A DNA stretch of 64,000 bases from Gymnorhina tibicen (taxonomy: Eukaryota; Chordata; Aves; Passeriformes; Artamidae): the NCBI GenBank assembly GCA_013399875.1, contig VXAZ01001843.1, positions 220,978 to 284,977 on the forward strand. Reading direction: 5' to 3'. This document shows positions 23,560 to 36,900 of the stretch, in pieces. Each line of letters starts with the position of its first letter. Within the stretch, counting starts at the first letter, position 1. A model generated the notes under the pieces. The model was not told where the DNA came from. It saw only the letters and a program-made list of their open reading frames with translations, and did not search any database. Made by a program: the position numbers and the translations under genes.

Positions 23560-26171
23560 ATTTCAAAGTCCTCGTTTATTTCTGACATTGAATTTGGACC
23601 CATAGCTGAGCAACAAAGACAGAGAATAGTAACAGGAGGAATCTGAAGTGGAAAAAAATCTGGGATCCCTGCCCCTACCCCATCCTGTTCCTCCACCAGC
23701 TCCCAAACCTTCTAATCCTCAGCTGCATCCCCCGTGTTTCCAGCCCTTCCAGACTCACCCACTTCCCTGTAGCCGTGCCAGACCCAGGGCGTGTGTTGGC
23801 TGCAAGGCCAACCCTCATCTTGGCCATCTGGCTGCTCTGGAGCTGCCGCCCCAGCCTCGGCGCCTCGTTAGCCGGCCAGAGGTCACGCTTAATTTGCTTG
23901 TGACGAAGATGACAATGGAGCGGCCTTCCTTTCACCACAAGGGTGACCCACAGAAGCGCGTTATTCCCACCCTCTGGAGGCCACGGTGCTGCCGTGGTGG
24001 CGGTGGGAAGCCTTTTTGTGTGCCGAGAGGTAGAGTTGGGTGCTGGGAGCCGCCGTGCCCGTGTGCTGGCTCTGTGCCCGCCGAGGGGACGGCGTCACGG
24101 GGCCGTCCGGCACAGACCACGCCGGGACACTAACTTCTCGTGGCTCCCAGCACCATGAGACCTAGCTGAGAAGATGCTCTAGTGGGAAAGAACGGGATTT
24201 ATCAAGTTAGCCAAGATTTTCTTCCAGTTCCAGACCATATTTTCAGGGAGGAGCACTGGCTGGATGGGAGGCAGCAGGAGCTACAGACTAATGACCAGTG
24301 GGATCCAGAGATCTTTGCTGCTGCTAACTTTCATCTTCCCTCCTGCCTGCCCTTAATGTGAGAGGACATTAAAACCTGCTATCACTATTTGGAGAGTGGG
24401 AAGAGACTCTAAAAGCAACGCAGCCAGACCGAGTCTCCAGATAATGGAAATGCAATGTCTTTTCGGGCCGGAGGTGGGGGAGATGGTGCATAACATTTGC
24501 TCAGAAGTGTGTGTAAAATGCAGGCTGGGGCAAGGTGTTTGGTTACAAGGACCATCGCCATGTTTTGGCTGGCCCCTTTCCTCACATCAGAGGTGCCAAG
24601 GCATGGGCAGGTCCGATGTGTACATCAGCCTTTTGCCTGGTAAGGTGGACATTCGAGGCTGGTGTGCCGTGTGTCTCTGTGACGAGACCTACTTTTTCTG
24701 TGTGTGAACGGGGAGGTCAAGTCCAAATCCTTCTGTGAGCAGCGGGACGATTTCTAAATTGCAGTGGTGAAAATAAAACCCCGCCACTCACATTTCTGAG
24801 CAGTCCTACCCTATATTGCATGGCAAGGGTTTCCTGCCGTTGCCTCCAACAGCATCTGCAGGGATCACTGTTGTCCTGGTCCCTCCTCCCGGCCGTGAAT
24901 GGGAAGTGCTCAGCTGTGCAGTCCTGCACTGGTTGCTATGGAAGTGCCTGGGAATGATGGAGATGTCCCTTCAGTAATTTCTCACCTAATTTGATTTATG
25001 GAGGAAGAAGAACCTTTCCCACATTCATTTTTTGCAGAAAGGCAGAGTCACTGGCTGTCACTGCCAGCTGCAGCGCCAGTGAACCCACGTTCACAACACG
25101 TTCAAGACACATTTGGGTCTTGCGCCCTTTTCTTCCAGAAGCAAAAGCAGGGGGACCCCGACCACCTGAACATCACTTTCCAGTGGGAGGCTGTGGGCAA
25201 AGAAGACGTGACCCGGTGGGCTCTGCTGTTGCTGTCAAAAGCAAAATCCATCCTAAAGCCAACCTTCCTCTGGCTGTCGGAGCTGTCAGGGTGGGGCTTT
25301 GAAAGCTGAAGGTGACCAAAACTGCAGTTATTTAGGAATTCCATTCTTCCCACAAGTAAAATCTTGCCATATTCAATGGGTCCAAGTTAAAATTGCTCCT
25401 AAGAAAGCTTGTGAAGAGTAGAAGAGGTGGGGGCTTTGGCCGCAGACGGACCGGCCTGTGCCAGTTTGCGTGGGTGAGCACTTCCGCGAGGAACTTTGCC
25501 TCCCCCAGCAGTGGCCTAAATTCATGTCCTGAACTTCTTCAGCACGTGCGAAGACCCGAAGCAGGTGGGAGACGGTGCCCCTATCTTACACTCGAACGGA
25601 CAAGCTTACTGCTAGCGGCAGCTGACGCAGCACGAGGGGAGCAGGGTGACCTGGGTCTGTCCTTCTTCGCTTCCCCATCGCCGAGGAGCGCCGCCGTGCC
25701 GCTGGAGCTCGCCGGGGACGGCAGCAGGCGGCCAGCCCGGCAGCAGGTAGCCAGTCCGCTGCTCCGCGTGCCCAAGGCAGCAGGTGGCCAGCCCGCCGCT
25801 CCGCGTGCCCAAGGCAGCGGGCATCGCCGCGGGCGGCTGTGCGGGGACACCGAACCTCGCCGGGCTCAGGGAGCCGGGGGGGCCCGGGGTGTAGCTAAGT
25901 TAGGTAGTACTGTACATAGCCCTCGTTTGACAAGTCCCTTCGGGAGAGGGAGCAGGTAATAATGACACTTACGATGGGTTCGGAGGTGGCCGGTTCGACG
26001 TCGCCCTTCGAGGTCTCGCTCGCCTTCCGGCCCGCAAGGCTCGGCCGTGCCGGGCGGCTCGGCGGGATCGTGCTGGCCTCGGGCCGGGCTGCTCTCCTCA
26101 AAGACAAGTGAAAAGCCCCTTCCCCGGAGCGGGCGCCGGCGGAGGACGCCCCGTGCTAGCGGCGACGGTGG
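23560..26171 (-). terminator. FAM163A: Probable FAM163A 3' UTR with poly(A) signal
   Basis: On the - strand AATAAA lies at 23580-23575 (TTTATT on +), the first canonical signal downstream of the FAM163A stop, implying a 3' UTR of about 2.6 kb. I recall a long 3' UTR for the human gene. The stop-proximal half is GC- and CpG-rich. The predicted 3' end is within about 200 bases of that of the convergent ADAMTS-like gene. Confidence 0.5.
25741..25814. repeat. 37-bp tandem repeat, two full copies
   Basis: Two adjacent 37-bp copies start CAGCAGGTRGCCAGYCCGC and end CGTGCCCAAGG (25741-25777, 25778-25814). A related partial copy precedes them at about 25723 and another follows at 25815. GC-rich, inside the inferred FAM163A 3' UTR. 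Confidence 0.85.
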
Positions 26172-27508
<1,337 letters not shown>

Positions 27509-27988
27509 CTGCAAGGCAGGGACACAAAAGTCACCCGCCCTGGCTTTGTCATCACATCATGGACGTGATGCCCACAAGCCATCCCAAAATACTGCATCCT
27601 CGTTCCTCTCTCCCCAGCTGGGAAAGTACCATCCAGTATTATCCTCCTCCTCGTAGTGAGAGGACACCTGAGGCACAGCATCACGTCCCCCTCAATGTTA
27701 TTGCTGCTCTGGCTTGGGGTCTTTGTCAAACACCCCACAGCCCACTGGCAAAACCTCCCCCCTCGCTGAGCCAAAAGGGACCATTTCCACCCTCCTGGCA
27801 GAAAATCCAGCTTCTGCTCCAAAATGCAGGAACAAACCTGTGTTTTCACCAGGAAAAGCCAAAGGGGAGCCTCTGAACTCCACAACTGTCTGAGCCCAAA
27901 AATTGCACCCCGGCTGCCTGTCAGGCACTTAAAAGGCTGAGCAGCCCCCACCCCCATCCCTGTGCCATGGCACCCAGGGGACACTTAC

Positions 27989-28011
27989 GTTCAGTGACGG
28001 AGGCGTTGGAC
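27989..28011 (-). other. FAM163A: Candidate 23-nt 5' UTR microexon of FAM163A
   Basis: On the - strand an acceptor with a good pyrimidine tract (CCACTTCTTCCAG) is followed after 23 bases by the donor GAAC|GTAAGT. The pair is strong and has the right strand and position upstream of the ATG exon. No transcript evidence; inference from splice-site quality. Confidence 0.45.
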
Positions 28012-28389
28012 CTGGAAGAAGTGGAGGGAGAGGTTAGACATGGCCCGACAGCACCCCTCGCACCTGCCCGCCTTTCCCCGTCTCCCAAGAATTTCCCTTG
28101 ATTTGGGATCTGCGGGAAGCCCTGCTTCACCCCCGTGTTATTTTCTTTGATTTGAAGCAGGGAAAGGAGGCATTTCCCAAGCTCGGAGAAATGCTCTACA
28201 GGAGCAGGGCGCAGGCCTGGCTTAGTCAGCACTTGGCCTTTTCCACTCGAAAATTTATTACAAGGAAGGCGGACGCATCGCTGCGCAAGTGGCCGATGTT
28301 TTAGGTGCCGCTGGGAAACGAAGTCTCTCCCTCATCCCCTCCGGGACAGGCGAGCCCCAGCATCCCCCCCTCACCCCACGGACACTCAC

Positions 28390-28485
28390 CCGGAAAAGGA
28401 CAGGCAGGACGTGGCAGTCACGCTGGCCCCGGGGCGGCCGGTCGGGACAGGCAGCACCACATGGCCACGGGGAGACTCGGCAGCC
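28390..28485 (-). other. FAM163A: Candidate 96-nt 5' UTR exon of FAM163A
   Basis: On the - strand a long pyrimidine tract (TTTTTCTCCTTGTTCTCCC) ends CAG before 28485, and donor CCGG|GTGAGT follows 28390. The segment holds a 14-codon upstream ORF starting MWCCLSRP. Human FAM163A has several non-coding 5' exons, which fits, but this exon is inferred. Confidence 0.4.
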
Positions 28486-30424
28486 CTGGGAGGGAGAACA
28501 AGGAGAAAAACTCCACTGTCAGCTCGTCCCCCTTCCCAGAGGGGCTGCCCAGTGTCCCATGCCCACCAATGCCCGCAGCGGGGCTAAATAAATTGCTTTT
28601 TTAGGGAGACTGCCGGGAAAGGTGGGTGCTGCAAAGGTGGGTAAGCCAAACTGCCAGGAAAGGACGACCCCGTGCCCCAAACGTGCCGTTTCACCACAAC
28701 TGAGGGCTCGTACCAAGAAGTGGGTGCAGCCACGGCCCCATCACCGCCCACCCCCCCGGCACAGCCACATTTCATTATTGGCCCCCGCGTCCCTCTGTGC
28801 CTCATCCAGAGCAGGGATAATTGATAGGGCCCAAGTGCCAGCCCGTTGCAGCTGAGGAGATCTAATTACCCGCTCGCCACGCGGCCCTAATTAACGGAGA
28901 GAGGTGGCAGCTTCCAGGCGAGACCTTCCCAACTCTGCGCTGGCCCCTCTCTGCCGCACGTCCCGGCAGGCACAGTGTGGAACCTCCCTCCCTGAAAATC
29001 ACCCGCCCTCCTCACCCTGCTGTGGCCATTTGCACATCCTGCCTGCCACAAATCGATTTTCAGCTCATGGGAAGTTCCTGTAGGAAGCCAAAAGGCAGGC
29101 ATGCATTGGATTTCCTCCTTGAGCCGCTCTCATACACGAAACAAAGGGAAAAAAACCCCAAAGAAATCAATATGTCCATAACCCAGCTAATATCTCCATC
29201 CATCAGGAGACCCAGCACAGAGCTAATAATAGAGACCAACACGCTCAGCTCCTGCTCCCTGTTACCAAACCGTACCCTGAACCACTGCCAGGAGTGTGAG
29301 GGGACACACAGGGAGCCTTCGGCACGGCTGTCACCTCCCCAGGTGTCTTCCTTAACAGGGAAAAGGTGACAGCGGGTGGCTGAAAAAGGCAAACGCTGAC
29401 CTTTGATGACCCCGAGAGGGACACGCCGCGAGCTGAGCAGTGATGGATGATGCAGGCAGCTGTTCACATCCAGAAAACTTCATTTCATGGGAGCTGTGAT
29501 TTGATTTAGAGCTCAGAGAGCAGCATCCAATTAGCCTGAGGATTGGAGTGAGCAGGCAGCCCTGGAGAATGACCCTGGGCAGGGAGGGACTGGCCTTGGG
29601 GATCCTTTGGTCACCTCTGAGACCTGAGTGTCTGATCGGTGCTGTCTCGAGGATGGCTGGGCTCCCACATGCCCCATCTCTGGTATTCCCATTTCTGGGA
29701 ATGCTGGGATCAGCACTGCACTAGCCCCACGCAGGAACTGGGCTCTTCCTTGTTAAAATAGTGACGGTCAAACAAAGGCAAAAATGAAAATGAAGCACAA
29801 GAGGAGCGCTGCCTTTCCTCTTTGCAGGGGATGTTTTCCAAGAGGAGGAAGCTCCTACCCTTCTCCCCTTCCCCAAACTCTGCGCGCCAGCAGCCCAGAA
29901 GTTCATTTTCTACCCAGTTTGTGCCTATAAAATAGCTTTCTCTAGCCCACAGCTCTCTCCTGCACGGATGAAGAAGGGAATGTAACACCTCCCAGGGAAG
30001 GAGCAAGAGCCGCAGTCTCAGGAGTAACTGGGGTTTTGGGGATTGTAAACTAAATATGCCCAGAAAGGGGCAGGACAACTACAGCAGCCTTTTCACATCT
30101 CTGCCACCAGGAACCAGCCCATACCCATTTTCCATCCACCCTTCCCAAACACATCCCAACCTGCTGGGAAAGGAGCATTTTGGGCTCCGCTGGCTCAGCC
30201 CCAGCACTCCATGCCAACAAAAGGCCATACATTTTTAGGGATCCCATAAAAGCCGAGGCTGCACTGTGAGCTGAGCTGTCCTGGAGCAGGACAGGACGCA
30301 GAGGCATCCCAGGGGCACGCAGGAGCCCAACTCCCCAAGGCACAGCCCCATTTCCCCTTCTGGCTTAAAAGAGGAGTCGAGAGTTGTTTAAATATTTCAA
30401 TATCCCAGGCTGAGCAGGTGCCTT

Positions 30425-30690
30425 GGCACCCGCTGCTGCCCCGCTCCTGGGCGGCTCAGGAGAGCCGGCAACCCAAGGGTGGCCGCGGGGACCCTCCGGC
30501 ACACAGATCGTCGCGGTAAAGCCAGGATTTACAAGCGCAGGGCTGCGCTGCCCTCCCTGCCGCTCGGGAGCGGTGCCGCTGTCCCCGGGCCGGGGGCGGG
30601 CGGGTCCGCGGCGTTACCGAGCTGCGCCGGGCGGGCGGAGCCGCTGCTGCAGGGATGCATCTCCTTTAGTTGACGGTGCCTCACGGCGCA
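30425..30690. promoter_or_regulatory. CpG island
   Basis: Short CpG-dense block with GGGGGCGGGCGGGTCCGCGG-type GC boxes, upstream of the FAM163A coding exons. Possible alternative FAM163A promoter; no exon recognised. Confidence 0.4.
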
Positions 30691-30999
30691 AAGCTACGGC
30701 CTGGAAAGTGACTCTGGGAACGAGCGGCACCTCGGGCTTCTGTATTTGTTCTCCTTCAGTGACGCCCATAGCAGATCTGCACGGTTTGCGAGTCGATGGC
30801 GAGGTTTTTGCCAGCCGCCAGCGCTCCCAGCCCGGCTGAGACACTCCCGTCCTTGCTCACGCCGGGTGTCCCACCAGCCCCGAGCTCATCCCTGCCGCCC
30901 GACGGGGTCAAGCACCCACACCAGAGCTCGGGAGCAGGTTTGGGCTGGGGCAGGGCACGGGTGTCCACCGTGAGCACCATGCCGAACCTTGCCACGAGT

Positions 31000-33900
31000 C
31001 TGCCCCGACCCAGGCTCTGCTCTCCTGGTTTTGCTCTGTAGCTCACGGGATAATTCAATGAAATGTCTGCCTGGTAAATTATCCTGGCCGCTGCCTCACC
31101 AGAGTCATCTCCCAGGGCCTAATTGGAAAAAACCAGCATCAGGGGCTGCCTTTTCAAAACAGATTACAGCAGCAGACAACAGGGCAGCTCCCGGGCAGCT
31201 GCGACCTGCCCCGCACGGCCCCAGCCCGGCGAGATGCGGGGGGATCAGCCCTGTGCTGCAAACCCCCAGCCGTGGGGCAGGACGGGTGCACGGGCAAGGC
31301 TGGGGTCCTGCGACCTCCCTGCACGTCAGGGGCTCCGTGCTGAGGGGACAAACCGAGCCACGGGGGAGCAGAAACACCCACAAACGAGCCGAGCCAAATG
31401 AAATTGTACCCAGAGCGACGGCAATGTGGGATGCAGCTGGCAGCCCCCCAGCAGCCTCGCTCTGGTCCCAGTGCTCGCCCCCAGGCTTCCTGCCCAGGTG
31501 GCAAACCCCTGGGGCACTGTGAAACTTCTAATTAACGAATCAGCTGAACCTGCTGCTGGTTCTGATGGAGTTATACTGGAGTCTGGACCAGTCTGCAGAC
31601 AGAAATCACAGCAGCAGTTGGGAAACCTTTTACTTCAGCCTGCTGCAGAGAACTCCAAATAAGGTTTTTCCCAGCAGAAAGGGCGTTTTGTGTGACCCAT
31701 TTCCTCCCCGAGGCTTTTTCCTGCTGTGATGCCTTTGGTGCCTTGAGCCACGTGGGGTTTTCCCAGCAGTTTTGCTGCAGCCAACACCCTGCTCCTGGCC
31801 ACCACAAGGACAGCCAGGTCGCAGAGGTGACACTGTCCTCCAGCTGAGGCTCCAGTGAATCACAGTCAGTCATCAAAACCCAAAATCCTGTGCTGTGCTG
31901 CAAGTCTGCCCTTGCTTTCCCTTCACCACCTGGGCCAGCTCCCCAGGGCCCCTCATTGCCTCTTCCCAGGCCAGGGATGGGAAGCACAAAATACCAACAA
32001 GGATGCAAAACCAGCTCTTTTCTTGCAAAAGCTTTGTGGAAAAGGCAAGATATTAATCACAATTTTAAAAAATCAAATGCCTTCAGTGATGGAAGCTGTC
32101 AGCCAGACCCCAGCTCCCGGGTGGGCATGAGGGGCTGCGCTCCTGCTGTGACACTGCGCTCCCGACCACTGAGCCCAGGAGATCCCTTCTCCTAGCCATC
32201 AAACTCTGCCAAAAGCCACCTTCTTGCCCACCCCGGTTCACTGCCTCCCACGCCGGGCCTCGTCCTGCCCTGTGGGAGCCCAGGAGAACTTTGCCGACAG
32301 CAATTGCCTTTACAGCCACAAAGGACCAAGCTTCCCGCTCCGAGCTCCGTCCAGGTGTGTGAAGTCCTGGCACATCCTGGGACCAGCACATCCTGGTTCC
32401 TTTCCCTGCGAGACCTCCCAGCACTTCTCAGACTTCTGGAGGAAGGGCAGCTTTGCCGGCTGGGGCGTCTCAGGCACGGATTATCCCGGCATCTTGTTAC
32501 TTGGGCATCTCATCTGCGCTTTATCTCCTTAAGCGACTATTCAGATCCCGTCTCGCCTGCCCGTGTGGATTAACCGCAGCCATGTATACGATGGAGGGGC
32601 ACAGACGGGACTGTCACCCCACCCTGTCCCCCCAAACCCACACAGACAGCAAGCCCCGTGGCTCAGCCAGGGCTACACCTGGATCAAGGTGAGCCTCTTT
32701 ATAATTACAACCCCGTTTGCAGCTCCTCCTCATTGCAGGGCAGCTTAAAACCCAGGGCAGGAGCGTGACAGCTCCCTCCTCATCCCCCCACACGTCTCCT
32801 ACCCGCTGTGTTTGCTCGGCCGGCTCCCAGTCAGCCCAGCTCGGGAGCCAGGGCGGGTGGACGCGGTCCCGGGAAGAGGGGCGTGCGGCCCCAGGCACGG
32901 GGAAGGCGTCAGACGCGGGCAGCCCACGGCGGGATGCAGGATGGGAACATCCTCGGCCTGATCCACACGGCTCATCTCCCGCCGCTGTGCCAGGGCTCCT
33001 CCCGGGGCAGCTCCTGGCAAAAGCCCCGCGTGGCCCAGGCCGGGAACGTGTGCCGGGGAGCCGCTCCGCCGCGCTCCCGAAATAACCGGGGACAAAACCG
33101 GCGGCACGAAGCCAAGTCACACAGAGAAGGGCTTTTGAGATTATCCCGCATGTCAGATCCCACGGGCGCTCCGGAGCCAGGCAGCACCTGGCCAGCGTCC
33201 CTGCCGCAGGCACCGGCCCTCCGGCACCCACACATCCCCTGAGGAGCGGCCGCAGCAGCAGCGCCCGTGCCGGGGCTGCAGCCAGCCAGAACGCTGGCTG
33301 TGTCACAGGTGAGGCTGGCCCTTGCCAAAAAAGCTGGAGAATTTTCCCACACACTTGTGCTAAAGGCTCGGGACCTTGCCTATGGCCACAGCCCGAGGAG
33401 AGCCAGAGCCCGGGCTGGATCCTGCCGTGCTGTGGGTCCCTGGAGGACACAGGCCTGGAGAGCAAGGGCTTGGATCTTGCACCCCACGTTGCCCCTGTCA
33501 CAACGGGTGCTTACAATGTCCAGCAAAAGACATGGATCCCTGTGAGCTCGGGAGGGAGCAGGAAGGGTTATTTGCTTCCACCCCGATGCCACCCTTGGCG
33601 TTCGCACCTTGTGCTGCTGTGGGTACCCCACGACTGATTTAACCCCGTGGCGAGGCACCCACACAGCACGGGTATTCCCCAGCGTCAGCCAGCATTCCCA
33701 GCACTTGCCCCAGGCTCTCCCCTGCAGCGTGATGGAGCCAGCCTCCCTTCAAGGATGCTCCACGGTTCATTTCCAGCCCTGGCCAGGTCTCTCCAGCACC
33801 CTCAATGCTCCAAGATGAAACCTTCAACTCCTCACACCAGTGGGCTCTTCCCATCAGGGCGAGGACATGAAGAGCTCAGCCAAATCCCTCCATTCCCTGG

Positions 33901-36900
33901 GGGCTGCAAACACGCTCCGTGGATATACAATCTTCTCCCCAGTTTGATTTTCTTGCTCCTCCCCTACAGGAAGGAGCATGCTCTGCTCTCCAGTGGGGCT
34001 AATTCCACCAGGCACTCAGTGACACCAAATGCACCTTCATCCCGGGCACACAGTGGAAGAGGAGGATCAATCCCAGAAGCATTGTTCAGAGAAACCCCAC
34101 ACAGCATCCCCAACAAGATCCAACCAAGCACAGCAGCGAGTTGCCCTCCAAAGATTGTTGTCTCATTAAGCCAGTTTCTCAGCAGCTTTCTGTGAAACAA
34201 CCCCCAGGACAGCTTCTCCTCCAAGGCACCACTTCATTATCACCCTCCTCGCCCTGGACATTGGTGCATTCTCACCCTTCCCACCTCACTTCCACCATTC
34301 CTATGAAAATTCTTTCCCCAGTCTCCCAGTTCCCACACGGATCTGTCCTTGCTGCCCTATCCCAGTTCCTCCCAGCCTGGCACACGAAACACAACTTGTG
34401 CAGAACCTTTCCGTGTAGCAGCAAGCTCTGCTCCCGAAAGCAAAGCCCAGGGGAGAAGCTCTGGATGAGGCTGGAGCCTCTGTAATCCCATCAGCTGCAG
34501 TCCCCCTGGCATAGCACACCGGGCCATGCCACCCGCGCCGTGCTGGGGCGGACCCGCTGTGCCTCGGCATCACACAGTTTACGTGTTCTGCTAAAATAAA
34601 ACACAAAATAAATTCTCTGTCTCACCCCCTGGGTTTAACCCGTGCCCTCCCGTAGCCTGGGGGCTGGTGGCTGAAACAGTGACGGGTGTTTGAGGGGTGC
34701 TGCTCCTCAGGGACGCACGGGGGATGTCCCCCCGTGTCCTGCCTGCATCTCTGCCCTCCTGCCTGCAAGTGTGCCAGCTAGACAGCCACTGTGGGGGGAT
34801 TCAATTAGCAAAGCCATCATATTGGGGTAATTGCACTGTTTACTAGCTAAGAGGAATGAAGGGAGATGAGCCTTGTGTCTGCCCAAAAGGTGAGGGGGCA
34901 CCACCCCCGCTCTGGGCTCAGGAGGTCTTAGATCCCATTGACGTTACAGTTAGGAGAGCTGTATGCATGCCTACGGTGATCCACTGCACTTCCCCTTTCA
35001 CATTTTGCTGCTTGCCTCCCGTTCATCTCCATCCAGCCACGGGGCCAGCTGAGATCTCCCCTAGCTGCCCACCAGATCCAGGTAAGGGTTAAGCAGGACA
35101 TGGCCATCAGCATCTCTGACAAACCAGATACACCTCTGCCTGCTTCCAGCTGGGCAGGTGCCCTTTGGCACCAGGCAAGAGACAACCTGCCAGATCACAG
35201 CTCCTCCAACAACAAACCCAACCCCAGGGCTGGTTATAGCTTAATCCCACTCTCACAGTAGCTGCTAATCTGCGTGGTGCTTGGGAAATGTCCTTTTGTC
35301 CAAGGGAAGGGGCGATGGAGGGTGCCGGCCCCGGGGAGGAGGGCGCGGGGAAGGGCAGCCTCTGCCTCCGCATGATGCAAGGCCTGCTGCTCCGACTGTC
35401 AGCATCCCCCCCGGCATGTTCGCTTGGAGTAGAAACAGAGATTTATTTTAATGACTCATTAAAGCCTAATTGCATTCAGGCAGCAGTACAGAGAGAGGAG
35501 CCTCCCACGTGCACCAGTACTACAGTCGGGAGGGCTCTCGGAGCCTCCCCGAAAGCGCAAGGCAGACAGACTGTCTCTTTTTGGTGGGGCCAGACATCAG
35601 GGCCAGCTGCTGGCTCTGGAAGTGTGGCTTTGTGGTTGGGATCCAAAAAACAACCCAGAAAGTCTCTGATCTCTTCCTCATTTGCCTCTGTCTGCCTGAT
35701 GTGGCAGCTGCCACCAGCTGCTCATCCCTGAGCTCCAGGGAGGAGACGTGGCTTGCCCAGAGCTTGGATGCCCATCTCCAGGGCCTCTGGGTGACCCTTT
35801 CCTAGCCTTGGGGACACACGTGTTTGTAACTTCCCCCTGGGTTTCTAAGGCCCCCATAGCAGGAGCAGGGTGGGATTTGCACGGGAGCCACCGCAGGTCA
35901 CCCAGGCAGAGAGCTGGACACGGCACGGGGATGAGCTGGCCTCTCCTTCCAAGGGCACCACAAAGTGGCCGTGCTAAAAACCAGCCAGCTTGGAGGGGAA
36001 CCAGCCCAAAGCCCACCACTGGCGAGCCAGGGAAACCCACCAGGGAGCCAGGGAAACCCTTGCTACTGACACCACCCACGAGGAGCCCACGTGCCTCATC
36101 CTTCCCAGTGGGACGCAGACCCAGTGACAGCCACGTCACCCAGGGGAACAGGAGCTTACAGCCACTCTGACCCCCAGAGATCCCCATCCTCGGGACACAC
36201 ACTGGGAAGCCCCTCCTGCCCTTCTCACCCACACAGCCAGAGTGAATCCACTGGTACCGACCTGAGGTTCTCTGCTCCCGGAAAGGCGCCCCACGCAGGG
36301 ACGGGAAAGCCACGGATCCCCTTTCCTGCTCTGCAGCTCAGACACCCACAGTACCCACAGCGATGCCGGTGGTGTGCCGTGGGAGGACAGCCCATCTGGA
36401 GACGCACACCCCATGGGATGGACAGGGTCACCCAGCCACAGCTCTGCTGTCCAAGCCACCAGTAATCCATCTCCCAGAGACGGCCCATCCATCGGGATCC
36501 TGAAGCACAGCCCCAGGGCTGCACACATGAGGGAAAGCCGGAGCCACACACTGCTCTGGGGTCAAACACAGGGCACAGCGCCTGACCCAAACCCCACTGT
36601 TTGTGCTAAATCCAAATGGAATCATTCCAGGGTCAGGTCCAGGACTGACTTTTCCATAAAGCTATAGGCGAAGCTCACCTGCAGTTGTTTGACAGGACTA
36701 CTCACACGCCTTTCACCCACTGCATCCCACCAGAGCAAGGAGGCGCAATACAAGCGGGCACGGACGGGCCGGCTCTGCAGAGCTCAGCTCTTTGCTGGAT
36801 TTCAGACCAGCTATTTTTTCCTCACCGATTTATCACACGGCAGGGCTACAGACTCATCCATCACTCAGGATGCTCCACCTCACGCAGCCCGATCCGGCAG

